A DNA stretch of 64,000 nucleotides from Hyperoodon ampullatus (lineage: Eukaryota; Chordata; Mammalia; Artiodactyla; Ziphiidae). The position numbers were made by a program, and so were the translations under genes. Shown here one piece after another: positions 1 to 11,760 of the stretch (position 1 is its first letter; the number at the start of each line of letters is the position of its first letter). The notes under the pieces were generated by a model. It had not been told where the DNA came from and ran no database searches. It saw nothing but the letters and a program-made list of their open reading frames with translations. The stretch lies in the NCBI GenBank assembly GCA_949752795.1, contig OX457063.1:65743783-65807782 (forward strand). The letters run 5' to 3'.

Positions 1-3000
1 GATACTTGTTTTTCTCTTTCTGACTTACTTCACCCTGTATGACAGTCTCTAGGTGCATCCACGTCTCTACAAATGACCCACTTTCGTTCCTTTTTATGGC
101 TGAGTAATATTGCATTGTATATATGTACCACACCTTCTTTATCCATTTGTCTCTCAATAGGCATTTAGGTTGTTCCCATGACCTGGCTATTGTAAATAGT
201 GCTGCAATGAACATTGGGGTGCATGTGTCTTTTTTTTTTTTTCGCGGTACGCGGGCCTCTCACTGTTGTGGCCTCTCCCGTTGCGGAGCACAGGCTCCGG
301 ATGCACAGGCTCAGCGGCCATGGCTCACAGGCCCAGGCGCTCCACGGCATGTGGGATCTTCCCAGACCGGGGCACGAACACGTGTCCCCTGCATCAGCAG
401 GCGGACTCTCAACCACTGCGCCACCAAGGAAGCCTGCATGTGTCTTTTTGAATTACGGTATTCTCTGGGTATGTGCCCAGTAGTGGGATTGCTGGGTCAT
501 ATGGTAATTCTGTTTTTAGTTTCTTAAGGAACCTCCATACTGTTCTCCAGAGTGGCTGTATCAATTTACACTCCCACCAACAGTGCAAGAGGGTTCCCTT
601 TTCTCCACACCCTCTCCAGCATTAGTTGTTTGTAGATTTTCTGATGATGCCCATTCTAACTGGTGTGAGGTGATACCTCATTGTAGTTTTGATTTGCATT
701 CTCTAATAATTAGTGATGTTAAGCAGCTTTTCATGTGGTTCTTGACCATCTGTATGACTTCTTTGGAGAAATGTCTATTTAGGTCTTCTGCCCGTTTTTG
801 GATTGGGTTGTTTGTTTTTTGAATATTGAGCTACATTAGCTGTTTATATATTTTGGAGATTAATCCTTTGTCTGCTGATTCATTTGCAAATATTTTCTCC
901 CATTCTGAGGGTTGTCTTTTCATCTTGTTTGTAGTTTCCTTTGCTTTGCAAAAGCTTTTAAGTTTTATTAGGTCCCATTTGTTTATTTTTGTTTTTATTT
1001 CCATTTCTCTAGGATGTGGGTCAAAAAGGATCTTGCTGTGATTTATGTCATGGAGTGTTCTGCCTATGTTTTCTTCCAAGAGTTTTATAGTGTCTAGCCT
1101 TACATTTAGGTGTTTAATCCATTTTGAGTTTATTTTTGTGTATGGTGTTAGGGAGTGTTCTAATTTCATTCTTTTTTATGTAGCTGGCCAGTTTTCCCAG
1201 TACCACTTACTGAAGAGACTGTCTTTTCTGCATTGTATATCCTTGCCTCCTTTGTCATAGATTAGTTGACCATAGGTACGTGGGTTTATCTCTGGGCTTT
1301 CTATCATATTCCATTGATCTATATTTCCATTTTTGTGCCAGTACCATATTGTCTTGATTATTGTAGCTTTGTAATATAATCTGAAGTCAGGGAGGCTGAT
1401 TCCTCCAGCTCCATTTTTTTCCCTAAAGACTGCTTTGGCTATTCGGGGTCTTCTGTGTCTCCATACAAATTTTAAGATTTTTTGTTCTCATTCTTTAATT
1501 TGATACGGATTGCATTGGATCTGGGTAGTATAGATTGCATGGCTTTGGGTAGTATAGTCATTTTCACAATATTGATTCTTCCAATCCAAGAACATGGTAT
1601 ATCTCTCCATCTGTTTGTATCATCTTTAATTTCTTTCATCAGTGTCTTATAGTCTTCTGCATACAGGTCTTCTGTCTCCCTAGGTAGGTTTATTCCTAGA
1701 TATTTTATTCTTTTTGTTGCAATGGTAAATGAGAGTGTTTCCTTAATTTCTCTTTCAGATTTTTCATCATTAGTGTATAGGAATGCAACAGATTTCTGTG
1801 CATTAATTTTGTATCCTGTAACTTTACCAGATTCATTGATTAGGTCCAGTAGTTTTCTGGTGGCATCTTTAGGATTCTTTATATATAGTATCATGTCATC
1901 TGCCAACAGTGAGAGTTATACTTCTTCTTTTCCAGTTTGTATTCCTTTTATTTGTTTTTCTTCTCTGATTGCTATAGCTAGGACTTCCAAAACTATGTAG
2001 AGTAATAGTGGTAAGAGTGGACACCGTTGTCTTGTTCCTGATCTTAGAGGAAATGCTTTCAGTTTTTCACCATTGAGAATGATGTTTGCTGTGGGTTTGT
2101 CATATATGGCCTTTATTATGTTGAGGTAAGCACCCTCTATGCCCACTTTCTAGAGAGTTTTTATCATTAATAGTTTTGAATTTTGTCAAAAGCTTTTTCT
2201 GCATCTATTGAGACGGTAATATGGTTTTTTTTCTTCAGTTTGTTAATATGGTGTATCACATTGATTGATTTCCACATATTGAAGAATCCTTGCATCCCTG
2301 GGATAAATCCCACTTGATCATGGTGTATGATCCTTTTAATGTGTTGTTGGATTCTGTTTGCTAATATTTTGCTGAGGATTTTTGCATCTACACTCATCAG
2401 TGATATTGGTCTGTAATTTTTTTTTGTAGTATCTTTGTCTGGTTCTGGTATCAGGGTGATTGTGGCCTCATAGAATGAGTTTGGGAGTGTTCCTTCCTCT
2501 GCAATTTTTTGGTAGAGTTTGTGAAGGATGGGTGTTAGCTCTTTAAATGTTTGATAGAATTCACCTGTGAAGCCATCTGGTCCTGGAGTTTTGTTTGTTG
2601 GAATATTTTTAATCACAGTTTCAATTTCATTACTTGTGATTGGTCTGTTCATATTTTCTATTTCTTCCTGGTTCAGTTTTGGAACATTATACCTTTCTAG
2701 GAATTTGTCCATTTCTTCTAGGTTGTCCATTTTATTGGCATAGAGTTGCTTATAGTAGTCTCTAAGGATGCTTTGTATTTCTGCGGTGTCTGTTGTAACT
2801 TCTCCTTTCTCATTTCTAGTTTTATTGATCTCAGTCCTCTCCCTCTTTTTCCTGATGAGTCTGGCTAATGGTTTATCAATTTTGTTTATCTTCTCAAAGA
2901 ACCAGCTTTTAGTCTTATTGATCTTTGCTATTGTTTTCTTCGTTTCTGTTTTACTTATTTCTGCTCTGATCTTTATGATTTCTTTCCTTGTGCTAACTAT

Positions 3001-3982
3001 GGGTTTTGTCTGTTCTTCTTTCTCGAGGCATAAGGTTAAATTGTTTATTTGAGATTTTTCTTGTATCTTTAGGTAGCCTTGTAGTGCTATAAGCTTCCAT
3101 CTTAGAACTGCTTTTGCTGCATCTCATAGGTTTTGGATCATCGTGTTTTCATTGTCATTTGTCTCTAGGTATATTTTTATTTCCTCTTTGATTGCTTCAG
3201 TGATCTCTTGGTTATTTAGTAACATATTTTTTAGCCTCCATGTGTTTGTGTTTTTATGTTTTTTCCCTGTAATTCATTACTAATCTCATAGCATTGTGGT
3301 CAGAAAAGATGTTTGATATGATTTCAATTTTCTTAACTTTACTGAGGCTTGATTTGTGACCCAAGATGTGATCTATCCTGGAGAATGTTCTGTGCACACT
3401 TGAGAAGAAAGTGTAATGTGCTGGTTTTGGATGGAATGTCCTATAAATATCAATTAAATCTATCTGGTCTGTTGTGTCATTTAAAGCTTCTGTTTCTTTA
3501 TTTATTTTCATTTTGCATGATCTGTCCATTGGTGTAAGTGAGATGTTAAAGTCCCCCACTATTATTGTGTTACCGTCGATTTCCTCTTTTACAGCTGTTA
3601 GCAGTTGCCTTATATATTGAGGTGCTCCTATGTTGTGTGCATATATATTTATAATTGTTATATCTTCTTCTTGGATTGATCCCTTGATCATTATGTAGTG
3701 TCCTTTCTTGTCTCTTGTAACATTCTGTATTTTAAAGTCTACTTTATCTGATATGAGTGTAGCTACTCCAGCTTTCTTTTGATTTCCATTTGCATGGAAT
3801 ATCTTTTTCCATCCCCTCACTTTCAGTCTGTATGTGTCCCTAGGTCTGAAGTGGGTCTCTTGTAGACTGCATATGGATGGATCTTGTTTTTGTATCCATT
3901 CAGCAAGCCTGTGTCTTTTGGTTGGAGCATTTAATCTATTCACATTTAAGGTAATTATCGATATGTATGTTCCTATGACCAT
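1..3982 (-). pseudogene. L1 ORF2 (endonuclease/reverse transcriptase), degraded
   Basis: Minus-strand pieces of L1 ORF2 protein: the apurinic-type endonuclease domain is open over 3,254-3,982 (242 codons, with the SLQETHF and VGDFN blocks). Reverse-transcriptase blocks follow at 2,167-2,730 ([10 protein letters not shown]) and 1,472-1,906, and C-terminal parts at 831-1,169. The frame is broken between these pieces. The catalytic F-A-D-D box reads L-A-D-D near 1,895-1,906. ORF2 protein normally nicks DNA and primes reverse transcription of its own RNA; this copy is dead. Confidence 0.88.
235..434 (-). repeat. CHR-type tRNA-derived SINE inside L1
   Basis: Inverted CHR SINE: T tail at the left, then cgcggtacgcgggcctctc, ending near gaagcc at 434. 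Target-site duplication tgcatgtgtcttttt at 220-234 and 435-449. It interrupts the ORF2 end of the L1, so it is younger than that L1. Confidence 0.93.
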
Positions 3983-4096
3983 TTTCTTAATTGTTTTGGG
4001 TTTGTTTTTGTATGTCCGTTTCTTCTCTTGTGTTTCCCACTTAGAGAAGTTCCTTTATCATTTGTTGTAGAGATGGTTTGGTGGTGCAGAATTCTC

Positions 4097-4777
4097 TTAG
4101 CTTTTGCTTGTCTGTAAAGCTTTTGATTTCTCCATCGAATCTGAATAAGATCCTTGCCAGTAGAATAATCTTGATTGTAGGTTCTTCCCTTTCATCATTT
4201 TAAGTATATCATGCCACTCCCTTCTGGCTTGTAGAGTTTCTGCTGAGAAATCATCTGTTAACTTTATGGGAGTTCCCTTGTATGTTATTTGTCGTTTTTC
4301 CCTTGCTGCTTTCAATAATTTTTCTTTGTCTTTAATTTTTGCCAATTTGATTACTATGTGTCTCGGCGTGTTTCTCCTTGTGTTTATCCTGTATGGGACT
4401 CTCTGCACTTCCTGGACTTGGGTGACTATTTCCTTTCCCATGTTAGGGAAGTTTTTGACTATAATCTCTTGATATATTTTCTTGGGTCCTTTCTCTCTCT
4501 CTCTTCTCCTTCTGGGACCCCTATAATGAGAATGTTGTTGTGTTTAATGTTGTCCCAGAGGTCTTAGGCTGTCTTCATTTCTTTTCATTCTTTTTTCTTT
4601 ATTCTGTTCCACAGCAGTAAATTCCACCATTCTGTCCTCCAGGTCACTTATCCGTTCTTCTGCCTCAGTTATTCTGCTATTGATTCCTTCTAGTGTAGTT
4701 TTCATTTCAGTTATTGTATTGTTCATCTCTGTTTGTTTTTTCTTTAATTCTTCTAGGTCTTTGTTAAACATAAACAT
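4097..4777 (-). pseudogene. L1 ORF1 (RNA-binding chaperone), degraded
   Basis: Two minus-strand pieces of L1 ORF1 protein: the N-terminal coiled coil with heptad-like leucines (4,544-4,777, including ITEAEERISDLEDR) and the C-terminal RNA-binding part (4,097-4,441, including SAETLQARREWHDI). They are in different frames, with a break near 4,440-4,545. ORF1 protein normally coats L1 RNA as a trimer. The copy is not functional. Confidence 0.85.
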
Positions 4778-5816
4778 TCTTGCATCTTCTCGATCTTTGC
4801 TTCCATTCTTTTTCCGAGGTCCTAGATCATCCTCACTCTCATTATTCTGAATTCTTTTTCTGGAAGCTTGCCTATCTCCACTTCATTTAGTTGTTTTTCT
4901 GGGGTTTTATCTTGTTCCTTCTTCTGGCACATAGCCATCTGCCTTTTCTTCTTGTGTATCTTTCTGTGAATGTGGTTTTTGTTCCACAGGCTGCAGGATT
5001 GTTCTTCTTGCTTCTGCTATGTGTGCCCTCTGGTGGATGAGGCTATCTAAGATGCTTGTGGAAGTTTCCTAATAGGAGGAACTGGTGGTGGGTAGAGCTG
5101 GCTGTTGCTCTGGTAGGCAGAGCTCAGTGAAACTTTAATCCTCTTGTCTGCTGATGGGTAGGGCTAGGTTTCCTCCCTGTTGGTTGTTTAGCCTGAGGCG
5201 ACCCAACACTGGAACCTACACAGGCTCTTTGGTGGGGCTAATGACATACTCTGGGAGGGCTCATGCCAAGGAGTACTTTCCGGAACTTCCACTGCCAGTG
5301 TCCTTGTCCTCATGGTGAGACACAGCCACCCCCACCTCTGAAGGAGACCCTCCAACACTAGCAGGTAGGTCTGGTCCAGCCTCCTATGGGGTCACTGCTC
5401 CTTCCCCTGGTTCCCGATGCACACACTACTTTGTGTGTGCCCTCCAAGAGTGGAGTCTGTTTCCCCCAGTCCTGTTGAAGTCCTGCAATCAAATCCTGCT
5501 AGCTTTCAAAGTCTGATTCTCTAGGAATTCCTCCTCTCGTTGCTGGACCCCCAAGTTTGGAAGCCTGATGTGGGGCTCAGAACCTTCACTCCAGTGGGTG
5601 GACTTCTGTGGTATCAGTGTTCTCCAGTTTGTGAGTCATCCACCCAGCCATTATGGGATTTGATTTTATTGTGATTGCGCCCCTCCTACCATCTCACTGT
5701 GGCTTCTCCTTTGTCTTTGGATGTGCGGTATCTTTTTTGGTGAATTCCAGTGTCTTCCTGTCGATGATTGTTCAGCAGTTATTTGTGATTCCGGTGCTGT
5801 CACAAGAGGGAGTTTC

Positions 5817-6239
5817 CATCTGTTTGTATCATCTTTAATTTCTTTCATAAGTGTCTTGTAGTTTTCTGCATACAGGTCTTTTCTCTCCTTAGGTAGGTTT
5901 ATTCCTAGGTATTTTATTCTTATTGTTGCAATGGTAAAGGGAGTGTTTCCTTCATTTCTCTTTCAGATTTTTCATTATTAGTGTATAGAAATGCAAGAGA
6001 TTTTTCTGTATTAATTTTGTATCCTGCTGCTTTACCAGATGCATTGATTAGCTCTAGTAGTTTTCTGGTGGCATCTTTAGGATCTTCTATGTATAGTATC
6101 ATGTTCTCTGCAAACAGTGACCGTTTTACTTCTTTTCCAAGTTGGATTCCTTTTATTTCTTTTTCTTCTCTGATTGCTGTGGCTAAAACTTCCAAAACTG
6201 TGTTTAATAATAGTGGTGAGAGTGCAACCCCTGCCTTTT
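5817..6239 (-). mobile_element. L1 ORF2 fragment abutting the L1 5' end
   Basis: About 420 bp of antisense L1 reverse-transcriptase region, alignable to 1,610-2,030 at roughly 85-90% by eye, joined directly to the 5' end of the large L1 in the same orientation. Its catalytic box reads F-A-E-N instead of F-A-D-D, so it is inactive. It may be the older element into which the large L1 inserted, or a recombination product. Confidence 0.75.
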
Positions 6240-6637
6240 AATTGGGGTATTTAGACCATTTATGTTTGATATGGTAATTGATTTGGTTAGGTTTGTCTAT
6301 CATTTTGCTGTTTGTCCCATGTTTTTTATTTTGTATTTATCCCATTTGATCTTTGTTCTTTTCCCCTTCTCCTTCTATTTTCCTTTTTTGTGTAGTATAA
6401 ACTTCATGTTACATTTCTTAAAATTTAAATTGTTAATTATCTTTAAAGATATTTAAGTGCAAGAAAAAGATTTGAAATATTTAGCCAAATAATTTCTATT
6501 TCTGGTGCTCTACATTCCCTTTGTCTTAGATCCAGATTTCAATCTGGTATTATTTTGCTTCTTCCTGAGGGACTTTCTTTATCATTACTTAAATTCTTTC
6601 AGCTTTGTATATCTGAAAAAGTCTTTATATCACCTTC

Positions 6638-6849
6638 TTTTTTTTTTTTTTTTTTTTCCGGTACACGGGCCTCTCACTGTTGTGGCCTCTCCCATTGCGG
6701 AGCACATGCTCCAGATGCGCAGGCTCAGCGGCCTTGGCTCACGGGCCTAGCCGCTCCGCAGCATGTGGGATCTTCCCGGACTGGGGCATGAACCCGCGTC
6801 TCCTGCGTGGGCAGGCGGACTCTCAACCACTGCGTCACCAGGGAAGCCC
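6638..6849 (-). repeat. CHR-type tRNA-derived SINE
   Basis: Inverted full CHR SINE with a T tail of about 22 bases at the left and gggaagccc at the right. A short target duplication, tcaccttc, is seen at 6,630-6,637 and 6,850-6,857. It interrupts the old L1M ORF1 region. Confidence 0.92.
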
Positions 6850-7516
6850 TCACCTTCATTTTTGAAAGATACTTTTGCTGTCTGTAGAACTCTAGGTTGA
6901 CAGATTTGGGGGGATTTTTTAGTACTTTAAAGATGAGAGCTCACAGTCTTCTCACATGCATTCTTTTCAGTGAGGAATCTGCTGTCATCCTTAACTTTGG
7001 TCTTCTGTACATAACACATTCCCCCATCCCTCAGCTGCTTTTCAGACTCTTATTTCAAGCAATTTGATTATGATGTGCCTTAGGGTAGTTTTCTTCATAC
7101 TTTTTGTGTTTGGGATTTATTTTGTTTCTTAGGTCTCTGGGCTTATAATTATCACTAAATCCAAGAAAATTTTAGCCATTGTTTCTTTAAAGTTTTTTGT
7201 TCCTGCTTTCTTCTTTCCTTCAGGAATTCCAGTTACACATTTGAATTACACTTGAATCACCCCACATGTCACTGACACTGTCCATTTTTTTTTTCAGTCT
7301 CTTTTCTTTGTCCATTTCATTTTGGATAGTTTCTATTCTTATGTCTTCACATTTACTAATCTTTTCTGCAGTGTCTAAGCCACTGTTAATCCCATTCAGT
7401 GTATTTTTCACCTCATAGTTTTTGTCTCTAGAAGTTCAAGTTGGGTTGTTTTTTTGTTTTGTTTTGCTTTACTATCTTGCATATTTCTTTATATTTTTCT
7501 ATCTTGCATATCTCTT

Positions 7517-7568
7517 TTACAGTTACAGTAACTCTGCCAATGTTACAGTTACAGTAACTCTGCCAATG
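7517..7568 (+). repeat. Exact 26-bp tandem duplication
   Basis: The unit starting ttacagttacagtaactctg occurs twice head to tail with no mismatch (7,517-7,542 and 7,543-7,568), within old L1M sequence. Confidence 0.9.
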
Positions 7569-8830
7569 TTCTTATCTGCTAATTCTAAAATCTGTGAGTC
7601 TGGATCAGTTTCAATTGATTGATTTTTTTAATTGAAATTTTTATTCATTTAATTGTAGGTTCACCTGCAATTGTAATAAATAATACAGAGAAATCCCATG
7701 TACTCTTTACCCATTTTCTACCAATGGTAACATCTTGTAAAACCAGTGTAATATCATAACCAGAATATACTGATACAAAGCACTGACCTTGTTCAGATTT
7801 CCTTGATTTTACTGGTACTCGTTCATGTGCATGTATGTGTATTTAGTTCTGTACGGTTCTATCCCGTGTGTGCAGTTCTGTCCCATGTGTAAGTTCTGTT
7901 CTCTGTTTCTAAAATTTTGTCACTTCAAAATTGTTAAATAATGGAATTATATAGTATATAACCTTTGGGGATTGGCTCTTTTCACTCAGCATAATTCCCT
8001 GGAATTTCATTCAAGATTGACTGGTTTTATGCCTCACCACATGTTTTATTTTCCTGCTTTTTCCATGTCTGATCATTTTTACTTCATGTTAGACACTGTG
8101 AATTTTTCCTTCTTGAGTCCTGGGTATTTTTATATGCCTTTAAATATTCTTCAGCTTTGCTTTGGAGTGCACTTAAGCTACTTGGAAATAACAGTTTGAT
8201 CCTTTTAAGTCTTGCTTTTAAAACTCATTAGGTGGGACCAGAACAATGTTTAGTCTAAGTCTACGTATTCCCCACTATTAGGCAAGACACTTCTGAGTAT
8301 GCTACTCTGTACCTAATGAATTATGAAGTATTCTAGTTCCCAGTCCAGTGTGAATGCCAAGTGCTATCCTCTCTATCCTTTCAGAGAATTATTTCCTCAG
8401 CCTCAGTTATTTTCCTCACATGCATGCATTTATCAGTGCTCTGAGGGATGCTCAAAGGGAGCCTTCCACAGATATCTGCATTTCTCTCCCTGCGGCTCTC
8501 TCTTCTCTGGCATTCTGTCCTGCAAATTCACACTGCCTTGATCTCCCCTGACTCTTCAGCTACATCTCCTCAACTTAGTCTGCTGAGCTCCAACTGGGTT
8601 CACCCTCTTTGCACACAGAATAGAAACTCACTCAAGGCAATAAGCTAGGGCATTTCTAGGGCTCATCTCCTTTGTTTCATATTTCTGAAAGATCACTGAC
8701 CTTGATTGACTGATGTCTAATGTCTTAAAAACCATTGTTTCATATATTTTGTCTGGGTTTTTTTTTGTTATTTCAAGCAAGTGGGCAAATATGACCCCTG
8801 TTATTCCATCTTGGCTGGAAGCCAGAGTCC

Positions 8831-9140
8831 TCTATGATTTATTCTTAATCAAATTTATTTTTTCATTTTGATATAAAATTTATTCTCTTTGATCAAGAAA
8901 ACAGAAACAAAATTGAAATTTAATTGTCTTTTAATTTCATCTTATTATTTCAGTGTTTATCCAAATGAAAGTCTTTCCCTGAATCTTCTTCTTGTTCCAA
9001 TCATAACTTTAAAAGTTCCTTTTATATCTTTAGGATTTTTCTAAAGCCCAATTCATTCTGTACTTGATAAAAGTTTTTATATTTTTCTTGCATGCCTTTT
9101 CATTTTTCCCTTCTTTTCTTTCTACTTTTCTTCCTTCTTT
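8831..9140. other. Unassigned intronic/flanking sequence
   Basis: AT-rich, no open frame of note and no repeat recognised by eye. It ends in a pyrimidine-rich stretch. Confidence 0.5.
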
Positions 9141-9142
9141 CC

Positions 9143-9500
9143 ATTCAGTAAGTATTTATTGAAAGCCTATAATGTGCCAGATGCTGTGTTAAGCACTGAG
9201 GATAACTTATGGAAAGGATAGACAAAGTCCTTACTCTGTTGTTTAAATTCTAGTGATGAGAGAAAGACAATAAACATAAACAGATTATTTTAGTCAGGAA
9301 CATGTACTATGAAGAAGATAAACAAGATGGCGTTTTGAGATGATGTTTGAGCTCAGATATTAGAAGAGTTTAGGAGAGGGTACAGCAACTGCAAAAGCCC
9401 AAAGTCAAGAATAAGTGTGACATATTCAATAAACTGAAAAAGGACACAACTGGAGAGTCATTTGCAAAGAAGAGACTGGTACAAAATGTAGTCAGGTAAA
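9143..9500 (+). repeat. Ancient dispersed mammalian repeat (family not assigned)
   Basis: Carries the common ancient-repeat pattern of 'tatttattgaaagcctataatgtgcc', 'gataacttatggaaagg' and 'agacaataaacataaaca', here diverged. Related copies appear at about 20,660-20,850, 21,090-21,230, 21,390-21,530, 27,640-27,800, 30,955-31,200, 43,200-43,450, 55,125-55,200 and 57,605-57,720. The family name needs a library search. Confidence 0.55.
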
Positions 9501-10020
9501 TATCAAGAAGTCAAATCACATAAAGTCTTAAAAGCTGAATCTTCGGTTTATATGACTTTTCTTTTGCTTTTGAAACATACCTCTTTATACCTAAGCCACA
9601 TGGAAAGCTCCCTGTTCAACCCCTTGAGCCTCTACATAACTCTCTGGTTTCTTCACCTTTGGGCTTAGGCTGGTTGTATGGTCATGGTCAGAGTGTCCTT
9701 TTTTTTTTTTTTTTTAAACTTTCTTTGCGTTCCTTATAATAGATGCTGACAATGCACTTTTGTCTGTCTTTGAATACTTTGAAATACGCTTTCCCAAAGT
9801 GTAATACACCTTTGTGACCACACCCAGTGTGCACTTCCTAGGCTATTGCAATCTCCAAGAGAACATGACCGATTTCTCCAATTATATTCCAATTATACCT
9901 ATTATTATTATTCACAGTTAAACACAAAGAAGTACTTTAAAGAGATAGTTGTGAACAGGCATCCAAAATTTTGTCAGGCTCTCAGCCTTTATCACAAAAA
10001 CTTCTATCAGATTGCTTCTC
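9501..10020. other. Unassigned sequence with a poly-T run
   Basis: No coding frame or clear element was recognised. There is a T run of about 17 at 9,699-9,715. Confidence 0.5.
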
Positions 10021-10033
10021 CCAATCCATTCTT

Positions 10034-10925
10034 TTTTTTTTTAACTTTTTAAAATTAATTTTTTTTTTTTTTTTTTTTTTGTGGTACGCGGGCCTCTCAC
10101 TGTTGTGGCCTCTCCCGTTGCAGAGCACAGGCTCCGGACATGCAGGCTCAGCAGCCATGGCTCATGGGCCCAGCCGCTCTGCAGCATGTGGGATCCTCCT
10201 GGACCAGGGCACAAACCCGTGTCCCCTGCATCAGCAGGCGGACTCTCATCCACTGTGCCACCAGGGAAGCCCCTAAAATTAATTTTTATTGGAGTGTAGT
10301 TGATTTACAATGTGTGTTACTTTCTGCTGTACAGCAGAATGAATGAGTTATACATATACATATATTCACTCTTTTTTAGATTCTATTCCCATATAGGTCA
10401 TTACAGAGTATTGAGTAGAGTTACCTGTGCTATACACTAGGTTCTTATTAGTTATCTATTTTATATATAGTATCGTGTATATGTCAATCCCAGTCTCCCA
10501 ATTTATCTCTCCCTGCCCCTTCCCCCTTGATAACCATAAGTTTGTTTTCTACATCTGTGGCTCTATTTCTGTTTTGTTACTAGGTTCATTTGTACTATTT
10601 TTTTGGATTCCACATATAAGCGGTTTCGTATTTGTCTTTCTCTGTCTGACTTAACTTCACTCAGTATGACAAACTCTGGGTGCATCCATGTTGCTGCAAA
10701 TGGCATTATTTTGTTCTTTTTTATGGCTGAGTAATATTCCAATATTCCATTGTATATATGTACCACATCTTCTTTATCCACTCCTCCATCGATGGACATT
10801 TAGGTTGCTTCCATGTCCTGGCTATTGTAAATAGTGCTGCAATGAACATAGAGGTTCATGTATCTTTTCAAATTATGGTTTTCTCCAGGTATATGCTCAG
10901 GAGTGGGATTGCTGGATCATATGGC
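10034..10925 (-). mobile_element. 5'-truncated L1 3' end, antisense
   Basis: Reverse of the young L1 3' UTR and the end of ORF2, with its A tail at the left as a T-rich tract. It is flanked by ccaatccattctt at 10,021-10,033 and 10,926-10,938, a target duplication. It is interrupted by a CHR SINE at 10,064-10,273. Confidence 0.88.
10064..10273 (-). repeat. CHR-type SINE inside the L1 tail
   Basis: Inverted CHR SINE with target duplication taaaattaattttt at 10,050-10,063 and 10,274-10,287. It inserted into the 3' UTR of the surrounding L1, so it is the youngest element of this nest. Confidence 0.93.
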
Positions 10926-10938
10926 CCAATCCATTCTT

Positions 10939-11091
10939 TTTTTTTTTATGTTTATTTATTTGGTTGCACTGGATCTTAATTGCAGCAGGCAGGCTCCTTA
11001 GTTGCGGCATGCATGTGGGACCTAGTTCCCAGGCCCCCTGCATTGGGAGCGTGGAGTCTTAACCATTACACCACCAGGGAAGTCCCCTGGT
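10939..11091 (-). repeat. Older tRNA-derived SINE (CHR/Bov-tA-related)
   Basis: Inverted, diverged SINE: tttatttatttggttgcact at the left and ccagggaagtccc at the right. Flanked by ccaatccattctt at 10,926-10,938 and 11,092-11,104. The left copy is shared with the L1 insertion. Confidence 0.83.
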
Positions 11092-11109
11092 CCAATCCAT
11101 TCTTAACAC

Positions 11110-11760
11110 AGCAAAAAAGAGATACCTTCCTAAAGTGCAATTAAAGTCTTGTCAATCCTATGCTTATACTCTTGAAAGCTTCCCATGGCAATTAAAAAAA
11201 AATTCACAACATGATTATGAATAATGATGCCCTACATTATTCCCTCCCAACCTATTTCTCCAGCCTCATCTTATGCCACTCCCCACTTCCCTCATTACAT
11301 TTCAGCAACGTGGATCTTCCTTCAGTTTCTGGATCACACCCAACTCTTTTCCAGCTCTGGAATTTTGCACATGCTGTTTCCTTTGCCTAGAATACTCTTC
11401 CCCATATTCCTTTCTCATGGCCAGTTTCTCTCTCATCTTTCAGGTCTCACTTAAATTTCATCTCCTTAGGGAGGACTTCCCATCTCTCTAAGGGAGATCT
11501 TTCCTACCCCTCACCCTTGTTCTCCCTTAGGTCCTTATTTATTTCTTTCATAGCACTTAACATGGCTGCCAGTTATTTTATTTATATATTCACTTCTTGA
11601 TTTTTGGTCTGTCTCCACCACTGCATTGTAAGCCTCCCAATTGTAGGATTCCCAGTGCCTACAACTATGTCTGATATGTAGTAGGCCATAATGAAGGATT
11701 TAAATAATTTCATTTGATTTTATACCTAGTTCATATACTTTTGAATGAATGAATGAATAA
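11110..11760 (+). repeat. L2 LINE 3' end
   Basis: Sense-strand L2 3' region, with the recognisable order 'tctccagcctcatct', 'tttgcacatgctgtttcc', 'aggtctcacttaaatttca', 'tgtaagcctcccaattgtag' and a terminal (GAAT)n run at about 11,743-11,758. Ancient, with no coding capacity left. Confidence 0.82.

Larger units (their letters stand above)
1..5816 (-). mobile_element. Nearly full-length L1 retrotransposon, antisense, inactivated
   Basis: Read on the minus strand this is, from right to left, an L1 5' UTR (about 4,800-5,816), ORF1 (4,097-4,777), a short spacer, and ORF2 (3,982 down to the window edge). Position 1 corresponds to about 23,266 in the second antisense L1, so only some 400 bp of ORF2 end and 3' UTR are cut off by the window border. 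Both frames are broken by stops and shifts, so it cannot be mobile. A CHR SINE (about 235-434) has inserted into it. The sequence matches the young artiodactyl/cetacean L1 lineage by eye. Confidence 0.92.
6240..8830 (-). mobile_element. Mosaic of older antisense L1M sequence
   Basis: The plus strand reads as the reverse of an old mammalian L1: the start of ORF2 (6,240-6,470), the ORF1 region (about 6,480-7,440, with agtttctattcttatgtctt-like blocks) and the upstream region (about 8,000-8,700). A segment at about 7,622-7,990 resembles an L1 3' UTR and looks like a separate insertion. No long frame survives. A CHR SINE sits at 6,638-6,849. Confidence 0.7.

Noticed and set aside
3254..3982. 242-codon open frame on the minus strand as a host endonuclease gene
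   Set aside because: It is the L1 ORF2 endonuclease domain within a broken L1.
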